From contig NC_006087.1 of assembly GCF_000007665.1 (NCBI RefSeq), forward strand, positions 496,001 through 560,000: a stretch of 64,000 nucleotides of DNA, read 5' to 3'. This document shows positions 34,631-45,646 of the stretch, piece by piece. Origin of the DNA: Leifsonia xyli subsp. xyli str. CTCB07 (GTDB lineage Bacteria; Actinomycetota; Actinomycetes; Actinomycetales; Microbacteriaceae). Made by a program: the position numbers and the translations under genes. The notes below the pieces were generated by a model. The model saw nothing but the letters and a program-made list of their open reading frames with translations, had not been told where the DNA came from and did not search any database. The stretch's first letter is position 1. The number at the start of each line of letters is the position of its first letter.

Positions 34631-35080
34631 TCAGAAGTGGCGGAAGCGATCCGGGGCGAGGTCCCACGGGTCCTTGCCGAGCAGTTCGGCGACGGCGCGG
34701 AAGACGCATCCCTCGATGTACATCCGGCGGTGCAGATCGTCGTTGCGGTGGAGCTTGGTCAACCGCTGGATCGGCACCCGGTAGAGAACGATGCGGTGGC
34801 CGGAGCCATCCACATGCCAGCGATCGACGCCGTCTCCGCCGGAGTTCCCGGTCGGGGTGGGAGCGACCTCGAAGCGCACACCGGCCAGCTCCTCCGGCCA
34901 GATGCCCTTGAGATAGTCGGCGGTGGAGGCCACGGTCATATCGAAGGAGTCGATGCGGTTCGACAGCATCGGCAGATGCGGACCCGTCACCGGCCCGCGA
35001 GCGCCACGACCGTGCCGGCTCCGCCACCGGCTCGTCGCCGGGGGTGTGCTGCTGGCGTTGGCGCGGCGGTTGCGGGGCAT
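34631..35080 (-). CDS. Zincin-like metallopeptidase family protein (Rv3259 type)
   Basis: The protein has 149 residues: a basic, low-complexity first 30 residues, then FDMTVASTADYLKGIWPEEL, IVLYRVPIQRLTKLHR and YIEGCVFRAVAELLGKDPWDLAP. This is the short protein encoded between whiB2 and DUF3499 in many actinobacteria and annotated as a metallopeptidase. No HExxH motif is present, so catalytic activity is doubtful. TAGGAT lies six bases before ATG 35080 on this strand, next to the divergent DUF3499 promoter; the mRNA is probably leaderless. Confidence 0.75.
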   Translation of the reverse strand: MPRNRRANASSTPPATSRWRSRHGRGARGPVTGPHLPMLSNRIDSFDMTVASTADYLKGIWPEELAGVRFEVAPTPTGNSGGDGVDRWHVDGSGHRIVLYRVPIQRLTKLHRNDDLHRRMYIEGCVFRAVAELLGKDPWDLAPDRFRHF

Positions 35081-35086
35081 GTCGCC

Positions 35087-35092
35087 ATCCTA
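35087..35092 (-). promoter_or_regulatory. -10 element TAGGAT, leaderless, divergent pair
   Basis: On the minus strand TAGGAT, GGCGAC, then ATG 35080. Its mirror element for DUF3499 starts 18 bases away. Confidence 0.55.
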
Positions 35093-35109
35093 CGTCGGTG
35101 CGGCGGCGG

Positions 35110-35115
35110 TAGTCT
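35110..35115 (+). promoter_or_regulatory. -10 element TAGTCT, leaderless, divergent pair
   Basis: TAGTCT, GGCCCG, then ATG 35122. Confidence 0.55.
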
Positions 35116-35121
35116 GGCCCG

Positions 35122-35334
35122 ATGTTGAGTCGGCCTTGCTCCCGCGTCGCGTGCCCGCGCGACGCCGTTGCGACGCTCACCTACGTCTATGCGGACTCGA
35201 TGGCCGTGCTCGGGCCCCTTAGCCTGTCCCCCGAGCCGCACACGTACGACCTCTGCGCCCTCCACGCGGAGCGGCTCTCCGCACCGAAAGGCTGGCAGAT
35301 CGTTCGGCATGAGGTTTTCGGCGAGCGGAGATGA
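35122..35334 (+). CDS. DUF3499 family protein
   Basis: The protein has 70 residues. RPCSRVACPRDAVATLTYVY, then ADSMAVLGPLSLSPEPHTYDL, CALHAERL and APKGWQIVRHE match DUF3499; four cysteines (two near the N-terminus, one or two in DLCALH) suggest a small metal-binding fold. The function is unknown. It sits 25 bases upstream of manB in the order known from mycobacteria (Rv3258c next to manB). TAGTCT lies six bases before ATG, with no ribosome-binding site. Confidence 0.88.
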   Translation: MLSRPCSRVACPRDAVATLTYVYADSMAVLGPLSLSPEPHTYDLCALHAERLSAPKGWQIVRHEVFGERR

Positions 35335-35347
35335 CGGACCGGTCGGC

Positions 35348-35353
35348 TAGGTT
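35348..35353 (+). promoter_or_regulatory. -10 element TAGGTT, probably leaderless start of manB
   Basis: TAGGTT, GGTCGG, then GTG 35360. Confidence 0.5.
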
Positions 35354-35359
35354 GGTCGG

Positions 35360-36787
35360 GTGAGCAGCGCCGATTCCTCCCTCCCCCTGGCCCGCGTCGT
35401 CGGGGCCTACGACGTCCGCGGTCTCGTTGGCAGCGGGCTGACCGAGGAGATCGTGACCGCCATCGCGGCGGGGTTCGTCGACGAGATCGGCGCCGCCGGC
35501 GGCCCGGTGGTCGTCGGTCACGACATGCGGGACTCGTCCCCCGGCTTTGCCGCGGCCTTCGCCCGGGGCGCACAGGCCCGGGGCGCCGATGTGGTCGCGA
35601 TCGGGCTCTGCTCGACCGACGAATCGTATTTCGCGTCCGGCGCGCTGAACGCGCCCGCGGCGATGTTCACCGCGAGTCACAACCCGGCCGCCTACAACGG
35701 GATCAAGCTCTCCCGGGCGGGCGCCCAGGGCATCAGCCGGGACACGGGGCTGACCGCCGTCCGCGACCGTGCTGCGGCCTACCTCGCCGGTGGGATCGAG
35801 CCGGTCGCGCCGCCGGGCTCTTACAGCGAGCAGGACGTGCTGGCCGACTACGCGGTCTCTCTGCGCAAGCTGGTCGATCTCTCCGGCGTCCGGCCGATCA
35901 CGGTCGTCGTGGACGCGGGCAATGGCATGGGCGGTCTGACCGTGCCCGCCGTGCTCGGCGAAGCGGCCGGTCTGCCGGCGCTCCCGATCGAGATCATCCC
36001 GATGTACTTCGAGCTCGACGGCACTTTCCCGAACCACGAGGCCAATCCGCTGGAGCCGGCCAACCTGGTCGATCTCCAGGCCGCCGTCGTCGCACACGGG
36101 GCCGATCTGGGCCTCGCCTTCGATGGCGACGCCGACCGCTGCTTCGTGGTGGACGAGACCGGAGCGGCTGTGACCCCCTCCGCGGTCGCGACCATCGTCG
36201 CCCTGCGCGAGATCCAGCGGGCGCGTCGCGACGACCCGGAGGCGGAGATCACCGTCATCCACAACCTCATCACCTCGAAGATCGTTCCAGAGACGATCGA
36301 GGCGGCCGGAGCGATCCCCTACCGCACGCGGGTGGGTCACTCCCTCATCAAGGACGCGATGCGCGAGACCGGCGCGGTCTTCGGCGGCGAACACTCGGCG
36401 CATTACTACTTCCGCGACTTCTGGGGCGCCGACAACGGGATGTTGGCGGCGATGCACCTGCTCGCCGAATTCGGCTCGCAGGATCGGCCGCTCTCCGACC
36501 TCTCCGCCCGGTATACGCCGTATGCCCTGTCCGGGGAGATCAACTCCACTGTGGCGGACGTCCCAGCCGCCTACGCGCGCATCGTGGAGGCTTTCACCGG
36601 ACGCGCGGAGTTCGACGAGCTGGACGGGCTGACCGTCACCGGGCTGACATCCGAAGCCGATCCATTCTGGTGGTTCTCGGTGCGGGCGTCCAACACGGAG
36701 CCGCTTCTGCGGCTCAACGTGGAGGCGGCGGACGTGGCGACGATGGCTCGTCTCCGCGATGAGGTCCTCGCGCTCATCCGGGCCTGA
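35360..36787 (+). CDS. manB: Phosphomannomutase/phosphoglucomutase
   Basis: The protein has 475 residues from GTG 35360. It shows ARVVGAYDVRGLVG at the start, MFTASHNPAAYNGIKL (phosphoserine loop), FDGDADRCFVVDE (Mg binding), FGGEHSAHYYFRD (sugar recognition) and SNTEPLLRLNVEA (phosphate binding): all four domains of the alpha-D-phosphohexomutase family. It interconverts mannose-6-phosphate and mannose-1-phosphate for GDP-mannose and completes the route begun by ManA in this window. TAGGTT six bases before GTG suggests a leaderless mRNA. It is followed by the sahH remnant. Confidence 0.92.
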   Translation: MSSADSSLPLARVVGAYDVRGLVGSGLTEEIVTAIAAGFVDEIGAAGGPVVVGHDMRDSSPGFAAAFARGAQARGADVVAIGLCSTDESYFASGALNAPAAMFTASHNPAAYNGIKLSRAGAQGISRDTGLTAVRDRAAAYLAGGIEPVAPPGSYSEQDVLADYAVSLRKLVDLSGVRPITVVVDAGNGMGGLTVPAVLGEAAGLPALPIEIIPMYFELDGTFPNHEANPLEPANLVDLQAAVVAHGADLGLAFDGDADRCFVVDETGAAVTPSAVATIVALREIQRARRDDPEAEITVIHNLITSKIVPETIEAAGAIPYRTRVGHSLIKDAMRETGAVFGGEHSAHYYFRDFWGADNGMLAAMHLLAEFGSQDRPLSDLSARYTPYALSGEINSTVADVPAAYARIVEAFTGRAEFDELDGLTVTGLTSEADPFWWFSVRASNTEPLLRLNVEAADVATMARLRDEVLALIRA

Positions 36788-38058
<1,271 letters not shown>

Positions 38059-38062
<4 letters not shown>

Positions 38063-39272
38063 TGTTCCATTCTTCCTGTCGGTCCCGCCTGGCCGGGCGT
38101 GACGGCGGCGGCGGTGGCTCGTTCGAGCTCCGCGAGGGTGTCCGAGAGGGCGAGCAGCTGCGCGTCCGTCGTCGGGATGTCGTCGAGGAGGATGCCGCGG
38201 ACGCCGGAGCGGTCGCTGCGCGTGACGGCGGCGACGGCATCCGCGATCTCCCCGGCCGTACACGTCCGGGGGAGTCCGACAGCGCGTGCCAGCCGGCCGA
38301 TCGCGCCGATCCGCAGCGCGTCCGCCGCGCGGAGCCGGGCAGAGGAGCGCTGGTACAGCCGGGCGCGCCCCTCTCGCGTCTCGCCCGCGCGGACGACGAT
38401 CGGCAGGCTCTCGACCACGAGCGGCCCGAACCGCCGCCCGCGCCAGATCGCGGCGGCGGCGAACACGGCGAGCAGCAGGAGCACGGCCGGGGTCACCCAG
38501 CCGGGCGTCAGCTCTGCGAGGTCTGGCGGCCCGGTGACCGGCCGGTCAGCGATTCCGGGCGGGCACCACACCAGGGTGCGGTGCCCGCCTAGCAGATTCA
38601 GCGCGAGGGCGGCGTTGCCCTCGCGATCGACGCCGTCGTTCATGAGGATCGCCGCCGATCCGAGCAGAGAGACCGTGTGGCCCTCGACGCGCGTCTGGAC
38701 GAGAGAGCCTCCGCCGTCGCGGACGAAGCAGCGCCGGACGTCCGCGTTCGCGCTGAATGTCCCCGGGAGAGAGGCGTCCTTCGTGTTCCCGGTCGCGCGC
38801 GGGTCGATCCGCCCGGCGTTCCGGGCGGCCGGGACCGGGCAGCCGGCGGAGACCGGGCCGGTGGGCTCGCCCGCGGCGTGTACCCCGGGCGCGAGCGTCC
38901 GGAGCGCCTCGAAGCCGGGTTCGACCACCACGATCGTGCCGGCTAGGGAGCTCAGTTCGGCGTAGGCCTCGCCGGTCAGGGAGCCGCCGGAGTCGAAGAC
39001 GAGGATGGTGCTGTCAGCGTCAGCGGCCTCCCGGACCTCCTCGAGCGTTCCGGCGGCGCGCACCGTGACTCCCTCGGTCCCGCGTTGGTGGATTGCAGCA
39101 CGCCCCCGAATGTGTCCCGGGAGCCGGCGAACAGGGCTCCGAGCAGCACGATGAGCGCGACGAGCCCGCCGAGGAGGAGCCAGGGGAGTGAGCGGCGGAG
39201 AGCGCGCCGGACGGTCGGGGTCGCCACCGGGGCGGCAGTCTGCGCTTGGGCCGGAGCCGGAAGCCGTGTCAC
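38059..39272 (-). pseudogene. DUF4350 membrane protein, frameshifted
   Basis: The start is GTG 39272, overlapping the DUF4129 stop by four bases. A basic N-terminus and one transmembrane helix (SLPWLLLGGLVALIVLLGAL) lead to DTFGGVLQSTNAG; then one base is missing near 39080 and the protein resumes in another frame at about VRAAGTLEEVREAADADSTI. The rest is intact: ILVFDSGGSLTGEAYAEL, a second transmembrane helix (LTPGWVTPAVLLLLAVFAAA) and the C-terminal domain ending GRMEQ. DUF4350 is a regular neighbour of DUF4129 and MoxR. It lies between a complete DUF4129 and the truncated moxR. Confidence 0.82.
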
Positions 39273-39907
39273 GTCAGAACCGCCGGCGGCGCAGCGCGGC
39301 GCGTCTGGAGCCGCTGATCCAGCGCGACGAGCAGCTGGTAACCGGGCTCGGAGCCCGGCCGGTCGAGGTAGCGGACGTCGTCGAACGCGCGCGACGCTTC
39401 CCGCAGCGCTTCCGCTTCCTCCGGCGCGGCGGCGGTGGCCCGGGCGGCGAACTCCGTCGCCGTCGTCCCGGGGGAGAGGGACACCAGTGTGCGCTCATCC
39501 AGCCCGACCGCGAGAGTGCGGAACCGCTCCTCGATGGCGAGCGCCCAGTCGCCCGCGTGGGCGGCCGCGCCGGCGGCGCTCCGCAGCTCCTGAGCGGTGC
39601 GCGCATCGTCGCCGCCGAGCACGGCGTGGTGGGAGGCCGCCGCCTGCCGGTTCACGCGCGGGCGGCCGAAGACGAAGAACGCTGCGACGACGATCCCGGC
39701 CACGATCAGCACGATGACGACCAGGAGGACGGGCCCGGCGTCTCCGCCCGGCCCCTGGAACAGCGAGGCCAGCCCGTCGCCGATCGCTTTCCACACCAGA
39801 TCGAACCACGTCGGTTTGGCGGCCTGGTACTCCGGTTTGACGAGTTCCTGGTGGACCCAGTCGTGAGCGTCCGGCGAACTCGGGTCCACCGGGATGTCGG
39901 AGCGCAC
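39269..39907 (-). CDS. DUF4129 membrane protein
   Basis: The protein has 212 residues from GTG 39907, four bases after the stop of the upstream gene; the long upstream extension of the frame is not coding. One central transmembrane helix (PVLLVVIVLIVAGIVVAAFF) is followed by a cytoplasmic helical domain with WALAIEERFRTLAVGLDERT, typical of DUF4129, and a Leu/Arg-rich end. It belongs to the MoxR/DUF4350/DUF58 envelope-associated operon. The function is unknown; partners downstream are broken. Confidence 0.78.
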   Translation of the reverse strand: MRSDIPVDPSSPDAHDWVHQELVKPEYQAAKPTWFDLVWKAIGDGLASLFQGPGGDAGPVLLVVIVLIVAGIVVAAFFVFGRPRVNRQAAASHHAVLGGDDARTAQELRSAAGAAAHAGDWALAIEERFRTLAVGLDERTLVSLSPGTTATEFAARATAAAPEEAEALREASRAFDDVRYLDRPGSEPGYQLLVALDQRLQTRRAAPPAVLT

Positions 39908-39911
39908 GGTC

Positions 39912-41207
39912 TCAGACGCCCGGCCAGGGAGCGTCCGGCGGTGCGGGGGCCGGCCACACGGGGGCGGTCGGCGCGGGCTGCGTGTACGGGTCGGGAAGAT
40001 CCTGCCCCGCCTGTCGCGCCTCGACGAAGCGGACCAGGTGCAGGTCGAGGCCCTCTTTCCGCATCCGGAGGTCGATGTAGAGCAAGGCGACAGCCGCGGT
40101 CTGCACGACACTGCCGATCGCCCCGACGACCGCGCCGACGATGCTCGCCAGGATGTTCGTGCCGAGCTGCACCGCGAGGAACTGGTCGACCCCCGACTGA
40201 TCCTGGCCGCTCAGCGCTGTCGGCGCGAAAATCCCGCCCGCCATCATCCCGATCAGCGAGAACGGCGTGGTGATGATCTGCGTCACAGTCCCGATGATCA
40301 CCGCGATCAGCACGATGACACCGAGAGTCCGCCAGAAATACCCGGTCGTGAGCCGCCACGAGCGCGACACTGCGGCGCCGATCGGCAACCGCTCGATCAC
40401 GATCGCGCTCGGTACGATGGCGAGCTTAGTGTTGATCCAGATCGCGACGGCGATCAGGCCGAAGCCCCCGGCGATCCCCACCAGGACCGCCCCGATGATC
40501 CCGGCCGGACCGCCGAGTGAGGCCAGCGCGACCACGATCACGGTCACGAGCGCGAGGAGCCAGGCCAGCGCGAACAGGAACGCCCAGCCGATGAGCGCGG
40601 CCATCCGCCCGCGGACCATCCGCCACAGCGAACCGAAGCTGAGCTTCTCGCCGAGCGTCTCTCGCGATACCTCCGTGACGACGATGCCTTGCAGCAGCGC
40701 GCTAAAAACGGTGGAGACGACGATCGAGAGCACCCCGAGCAGGATCGATCCGCCGATGGCCCCGGCCGTGATCGCACTCTGGTCCTGGGCGTTCGCGGTC
40801 GTCACGCGCGTGAGCAGGAGGGAGACGATTGCGCTCGTGAGGACGGCGACGAAGATGGACGGCACACCCTGCAGGATCAGCGCGGCGCCGACCGTGATCT
40901 TCGGATTCTGCCGCAGCGCCTGGAACGGCGCGCCGAGCAGTGTGCCGAACCCGAGCGGCCGCAGCGGGACCAGTCCCGGCTTCGGCGGTGGCGCCCAGCC
41001 GGGCTGCTGGCCGTAGCCAGTGAGAGGCTGGTGCTGACCGGCCGGTTGCTGGTGCTGCCAGGCGGGGGTCTGACGCTGCTGAGCGTAGCCGGGGTGTGCT
41101 GGACCGGGGCCCGGCCGTTGACCGGCCGCGTTCCCGGCGCTCTCTCCGCCCGCGCCGTTCGCTCCCTGGGGGGCGTCCGGCGTCCACCAGGTCTGGTTGT
41201 CGCTCAC
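39912..41207 (-). CDS. Multi-pass membrane protein with Gln/Pro-rich N-terminus
   Basis: The protein has 431 residues from GTG 41207, with GAGAGG about six bases upstream. Residues 1-95 are Gly, Gln and Pro rich (YAQQRQTPAWQHQQPAGQHQ). From LRPLGFGTLLGAPFQALRQNP on there are about six hydrophobic segments with paired SLWRMVRGRMAALIGWAF and IERLPIGAAVSRSWRLTTGY elements, as in glycerophosphodiester-phosphodiesterase membrane-domain or DUF7544-like proteins of this operon type. It heads the DUF4129-DUF4350-moxR operon. A tail ends in Pro/Ala repeats. Its function is unknown. Confidence 0.72.
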   Translation of the reverse strand: MSDNQTWWTPDAPQGANGAGGESAGNAAGQRPGPGPAHPGYAQQRQTPAWQHQQPAGQHQPLTGYGQQPGWAPPPKPGLVPLRPLGFGTLLGAPFQALRQNPKITVGAALILQGVPSIFVAVLTSAIVSLLLTRVTTANAQDQSAITAGAIGGSILLGVLSIVVSTVFSALLQGIVVTEVSRETLGEKLSFGSLWRMVRGRMAALIGWAFLFALAWLLALVTVIVVALASLGGPAGIIGAVLVGIAGGFGLIAVAIWINTKLAIVPSAIVIERLPIGAAVSRSWRLTTGYFWRTLGVIVLIAVIIGTVTQIITTPFSLIGMMAGGIFAPTALSGQDQSGVDQFLAVQLGTNILASIVGAVVGAIGSVVQTAAVALLYIDLRMRKEGLDLHLVRFVEARQAGQDLPDPYTQPAPTAPVWPAPAPPDAPWPGV

Positions 41208-41389
41208 ACAGTACCTCTCATCCCCCGGGTTGTCGCTTGCTTCCATGATGGCACATCCGCGGCGACGGCGTTGTCTCTCCCCTCGGTACGCCGAACCGCT
41301 TCCCGGACGCATGCGGCCACCTCGACTACGCTTATCACGTTGCTGTGCGGCTCGCGCCGCCGAGAGGAGCTCAGAGGAATTACAGACCA

Positions 41390-42073
41390 ATGACTAGTCG
41401 CATCTTGGTGGTTGACGATGACACCGCGCTGGCCGAGATGATCGGCATCGTGCTCCGCACCGAGGGATTCGACCCGGTGTTCTGCGAGGACGGCTCGGAG
41501 GCGGTCGGGATCTTCCGGGAGTCCAAGCCCGACCTTGTGCTGCTCGACCTCATGCTCCCCGGCCTCGACGGGATCGAAGTGTGCAGCAGCATCCGAGCGG
41601 AATCCGGAACCCCGATCATCATGCTCACGGCCAAATCGGACACCGCCGATGTCGTCAAAGGTCTCGAGTCCGGCGCCGACGATTACATGGTCAAGCCGTT
41701 CAACCCCAAGGAGCTCGTCGCCCGCATCCGCACTCGCCTGCGCCCCGCTCCCGTCGCCCCGCCGGCCGAGCAGCTGTGCATCGGCGATCTGCTGGTGGAC
41801 GTCGCCGGCCACGAGGTGCGCCGCGGCGAGGCCCGCATCGCGCTCACACCGCTGGAATTCGACCTCCTGCTCGCTCTCGCGGCCAAGCCGCAGCAGGTCT
41901 TCACCCGCGAGATGCTGCTCGAACAGGTCTGGGGGTATCACTACAAGGCCGACACCCGCCTGGTCAACGTCCACGTCCAGCGCCTGCGCGCCAAGGTGGA
42001 GCGGGACCCAGACAACCCGAAGATCGTCATGACCGTGCGCGGGGTCGGCTACCGCGCCGGTACGGCGACGTAG
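41390..42073 (+). CDS. mtrA: Two-component response regulator MtrA
   Basis: The protein has 227 residues from ATG 41390; GAGGA lies 11 bases upstream, and the frame could open at 41345 but the family starts at MTSRILVVDDD. Receiver residues D9-D11 and the phospho-acceptor D53 (LVLLDLMLPGLDGIEV), with MVKPFNPKELVARI as the conserved Lys region. The C-terminal winged helix has ALTPLEFDLLLALAAKPQQV, QVWGYHYKADTRLVNVHVQR and VRGVGYRAG. It is the OmpR-type regulator that controls cell-wall hydrolases and division in actinobacteria. It forms an operon with mtrB and lpqB. Confidence 0.95.
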   Translation: MTSRILVVDDDTALAEMIGIVLRTEGFDPVFCEDGSEAVGIFRESKPDLVLLDLMLPGLDGIEVCSSIRAESGTPIIMLTAKSDTADVVKGLESGADDYMVKPFNPKELVARIRTRLRPAPVAPPAEQLCIGDLLVDVAGHEVRRGEARIALTPLEFDLLLALAAKPQQVFTREMLLEQVWGYHYKADTRLVNVHVQRLRAKVERDPDNPKIVMTVRGVGYRAGTAT

Positions 42074-42089
42074 CGCCGGACGGCTTCGC

Positions 42090-43748
42090 ATGCGCTTCCG
42101 GTGGCCGGACAGGGAATGGTGGCGGCAGGCGCCGCTGCGCTTGGCGAGCCTGTGGCGGCGGTCGCTGCAGGTCCGGACGGTGGCGATCACGCTGCTGCTC
42201 ACCGGGGTCGCCATTCTCATCACGGGGGTCTACATGGTGCTCAGCATCAGCAACGACCTGTACCAGTCCCGGCTCTCGGAGGCCCTTCGCGACTCCAGCC
42301 GGGCGACGACGGCAGCCCAGGCCACCCTCAACGCTTCGGATGTGTCGGCGGGCGACAGCGGCAAGAACCTGCTCACCACCGCGCTCCAGTCGGTGCAGGG
42401 CTCGACCTCCAGCCGGCTCGTCGCCGCCTACCGGGTGCCGGGGCAGGACACCAGCATCCTCGCGCCGCCCGACCGCGGCAGTCCGGCGCTGAACCCGGTC
42501 ATATCCGCCCCGCTCCGGACCCTGGTGCAGAACGGAGGGACGAAGCAGTTCTACCAGTCCGTCGCGCTGCCGGCCGGGACCGGTTCGACCGACCCCGGCA
42601 TCGTCGTGGGGACCCAGCTGACGCTGCCCTCCTACGGCCACTACGAGCTCTACATCGGCTACAATCTGCGCGACTCCGAGACGACCTTGATTTTCGTCCA
42701 GAACACGCTGCTGTTCGCGGGCCTCGCGCTGATCGCGCTGATCGGCGGGATCGCCTGGGTGGTCGTCCGTTTCGTGGTGGAGCCCATCCGGGTCGCAGCC
42801 CACACCAGCGAGCGGCTGGCGGCGGGGGATCTCGCCGTCCGCATCCCGGAGCGAGGTGAGGACGTCCTCGCCTCCCTCGCCCGCTCTTTCAATGGGATGG
42901 CCGACAGCCTCCAGAACCAGATCAACCAGCTCGCGACCCTGTCACAGCTGCAACAGCGCTTCGTCTCGGATGTGTCGCATGAGCTGCGCACACCGCTGAC
43001 GACGATCCGCCTCGCCGGGGACGTCCTCTACGACCAGCGCGACACGTTCCCGCCGGCCACCGAGCGGACCGCCGAGCTGCTGCACACCCAGGTCGAGCGT
43101 TTCGACCGCCTCCTCTCCGATCTCCTCGAGATCAGTCGCTACGACGCCGGTTCCGTCGCGCTCGACCTCGGGCCGACCAATCTGGTCCGGCTGGCCGGGG
43201 AGGTCATGGACGAGCTGCGCACCCTGTCCGGGCAGAATGGCTCCGTGCTCCGCCTGGATGCGCCCGGTGGGCACTTCGATGTCGGGATGGACCCGCGCCG
43301 TATCCGCCGCGTCGTCCGCAATCTCCTCGGCAATGCGATCGAGCACGGCGAGGGCAAACCCGTCGTCGTCACGGTCGACAGCAACGAGACGGCCGTCGCG
43401 CTGACCGTCCGCGACGACGGGATCGGGATGAACCAGCAGGACGTCAACCATGTCTTCGACCGCTTCTGGCGGGCTGACCCGTCGCGCAAACGCACGATCG
43501 GCGGCACCGGCCTCGGGCTCGCCATTTCCCTTGAGGATGTGACGCTGCACTCCGGATGGCTTCAGGTGTGGTCGGCCCCGGGGGAGGGCTCCTGCTTCCG
43601 GCTGACTCTGCCGCGGGTCCCTGGCGGGGAGATCGCCGCTTCGCCGCTCCCGCTGCCACCGATCGACGCGGATGCCGCCGCTGGGGCTTCGCGCCGTGCC
43701 GCCACGGAGGAACCGCGTCCCCTCCCCGAGAGCGGAGCACGCGCATGA
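42090..43748 (+). CDS. mtrB: Sensor histidine kinase MtrB
   Basis: The protein has 552 residues. Two transmembrane helices (about 28-50 and 205-228) enclose an outside sensor domain of about 155 residues. A HAMP segment ([20 protein letters not shown]) precedes the H-box [20 protein letters not shown] with H297; the N-box [12 protein letters not shown], the DDGIGM and [11 protein letters not shown]-boxes follow. The C-terminal 40 residues are Pro/Ala rich. It phosphorylates MtrA. It starts 16 bases after mtrA and overlaps lpqB by four bases. Confidence 0.95.
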
Positions 43749-45457
43749 CCCGCCGGAGCGGCCCCGCGGTCGCGCGCTATCGGGTGGTCGCCGCTGCTCT
43801 CGTGGCTTCCCTCGTCGTCCTGCTCGCCGCCTGCGCCAGCATCCCGGATTCCGGTCCCGTGCGTCAGGGCGGCCCGATCGCGCAGGTCAGCGATCAGCTC
43901 GACCTCGACTTCAATCCGTCCCCGCCCGAGAAGGGCGCTTCGCCGCAGCGCATCGTCCAGGGCTTCATCGACGCCGCATCCAGCCCCAAGAACAACTTCC
44001 AGATCGCCCGGGAGTACCTCACGCGGCCGATGGGCGCCGCCTGGAACCCGGATGAGTCCGTCACTGTGGACGACGGACGCAACCGCACCTACGACCACGA
44101 CGGCAACCAGTGGAGTGTGGATGTCAGCCCGGTCGCGAATGTCGACAGCACCGGGGTCTACCATCCGGTGCTGAGCAAAGCGCCGGTCGGGCTGAGCTAC
44201 GAACTGGTGAGACAAGACGGGGAGTGGCGGATCTCGGTCGCGCCGAACGGCGTCGTCGTCGACGACCCGACGTTCCGCTCCGTCTACTCGCAGCAGACGC
44301 TCTACTTCTACAGCCCCGGCTTCGGGTACCTCGTTCCGGACGCACGCTGGTTCCCGGCCCGGGTCGCCGCCGCAGCCACGCGGGTGGCGAGCGCGGTGCT
44401 CGCCGGCCCGGCCAAGTGGCTGAACGGGGCCGTCGTCTCCGCATTCCCGCAGGGCGCCCAGCTCGCTGTGCCCTCCGTCACGACGAACGGGGGAGTCGCG
44501 CGCGTCGATCTCAGCTCCGAGGCGGCGCAGGCCGATCAGGCGCAGCTCCAGCGGATGCAGGTGCAGCTGGAGCAGAGCCTCGCTAGCCTGGCGCGCTCGG
44601 TGGAGCTGTCGATCGAGGGCAATGTCCAGCAGATCCCGCCGCTCAACGATGCCGCCGCAGCCCTGCAAGACCCGCCCGTCGACTCGCACCCGATCGTCTC
44701 CCGCGGCGATTCCTTCGGCCTGCTGAACGGCTCGACGGTGACCGCGTTGAGCGGGCTGAGCGACAGGGTCGCCGCGTTGCAGCCCACGGCCGTGACCGTC
44801 AATGCCGCACGCGATCAGGCTGCCGTCCTCTCCGCAGCGGGCGCTTTCCTCGTGCGCCGGAGCGGCGAATCGCTCAGAGTGGAGGCCCGTCCCGGCATCA
44901 TCGCGCCCGCCTTCGACAACGACGGCTGGGTGTGGACCGTCCCGGCCGACTCGCCGGCTGCGCTCCAGGCGACCGGGGCCACCGGCGAGCCCCACCTCGT
45001 GAAGGCTGACTGGCCCGGCGCCACCGGGATTGTCTCACTCGCTGTGTCGAGGGACGGGACGCGCGTCGTCGCGGTCCTCCGCACGGCCTCCGGGTACTCG
45101 CTCGCTGTCGCCGGTGTGCTCCGCGGCTCCGGAGGGGTCCCCACCGAATTGACCGCGCCGATCGAGCTCGCCGTCGGGGAGGGCGAGCCGGTTTCGGTCG
45201 CCTGGACCTCCGGTCTCGCTGTCGCCGTCCTGAGCGTCACCAACGGCGATGCCACGGGCATCTCGGAGCAGACCATCGGCGGCACGATGACGACCACCAC
45301 CGGCCCGGCTCTCGGGGGCGTCATCGTGGGTGCGGGCGGGCTGTCCCACTACCTGGTTCTCGCGACAGACGGGACCCTGCAGGCGCCGACCGGGACCGGA
45401 TGGCAGACGCAGGCGGACAAGGTCGGCGCGGTCGCGGTGCAGCTCGGGCAGCCCTGA
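43745..45457 (+). CDS. lpqB: Lipoprotein LpqB, accessory to MtrAB
   Basis: The protein has 570 residues from ATG 43745, overlapping the mtrB stop by four bases. A signal peptide ends in the lipobox LLAAC with C30. The N-terminal part holds [20 protein letters not shown] and [20 protein letters not shown], then a GerMN-like domain (residues about 200-300), then a beta-propeller-like region with repeated [18 protein letters not shown] strands. LpqB is known to bind MtrB outside the membrane and tune the MtrAB system. Complete, with no lesion. Confidence 0.94.
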
Positions 45458-45538
45458 CCTTGTGCGTGGCGCTGGCTTTTTGCGTCGCCCTGACCCCGTT
45501 GGATGCCGTGATCTCTTCGGCCAGCCCCGGCCCTCGGC

Positions 45539-45572
45539 CTTCTGCACAGGGATTCGGACTTCTGCACAGGGA
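45539..45572. repeat. Two 14-base direct repeats 20 bases apart
   Basis: CTTCTGCACAGGGA occurs at 45539-45552 and 45559-45572 in the gap before comF; a looser CTCTCCACAGAT lies at 45588-45599. The two exact copies are spaced by two helical turns. Confidence 0.6.
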
Positions 45573-45646
45573 AACCGGTGCGATGAGCTCTCCACAGATT
45601 TCCCCGGAGCAGACGGCGGGGCGGGCGTCCGCGGGAGGCTCGTGGC

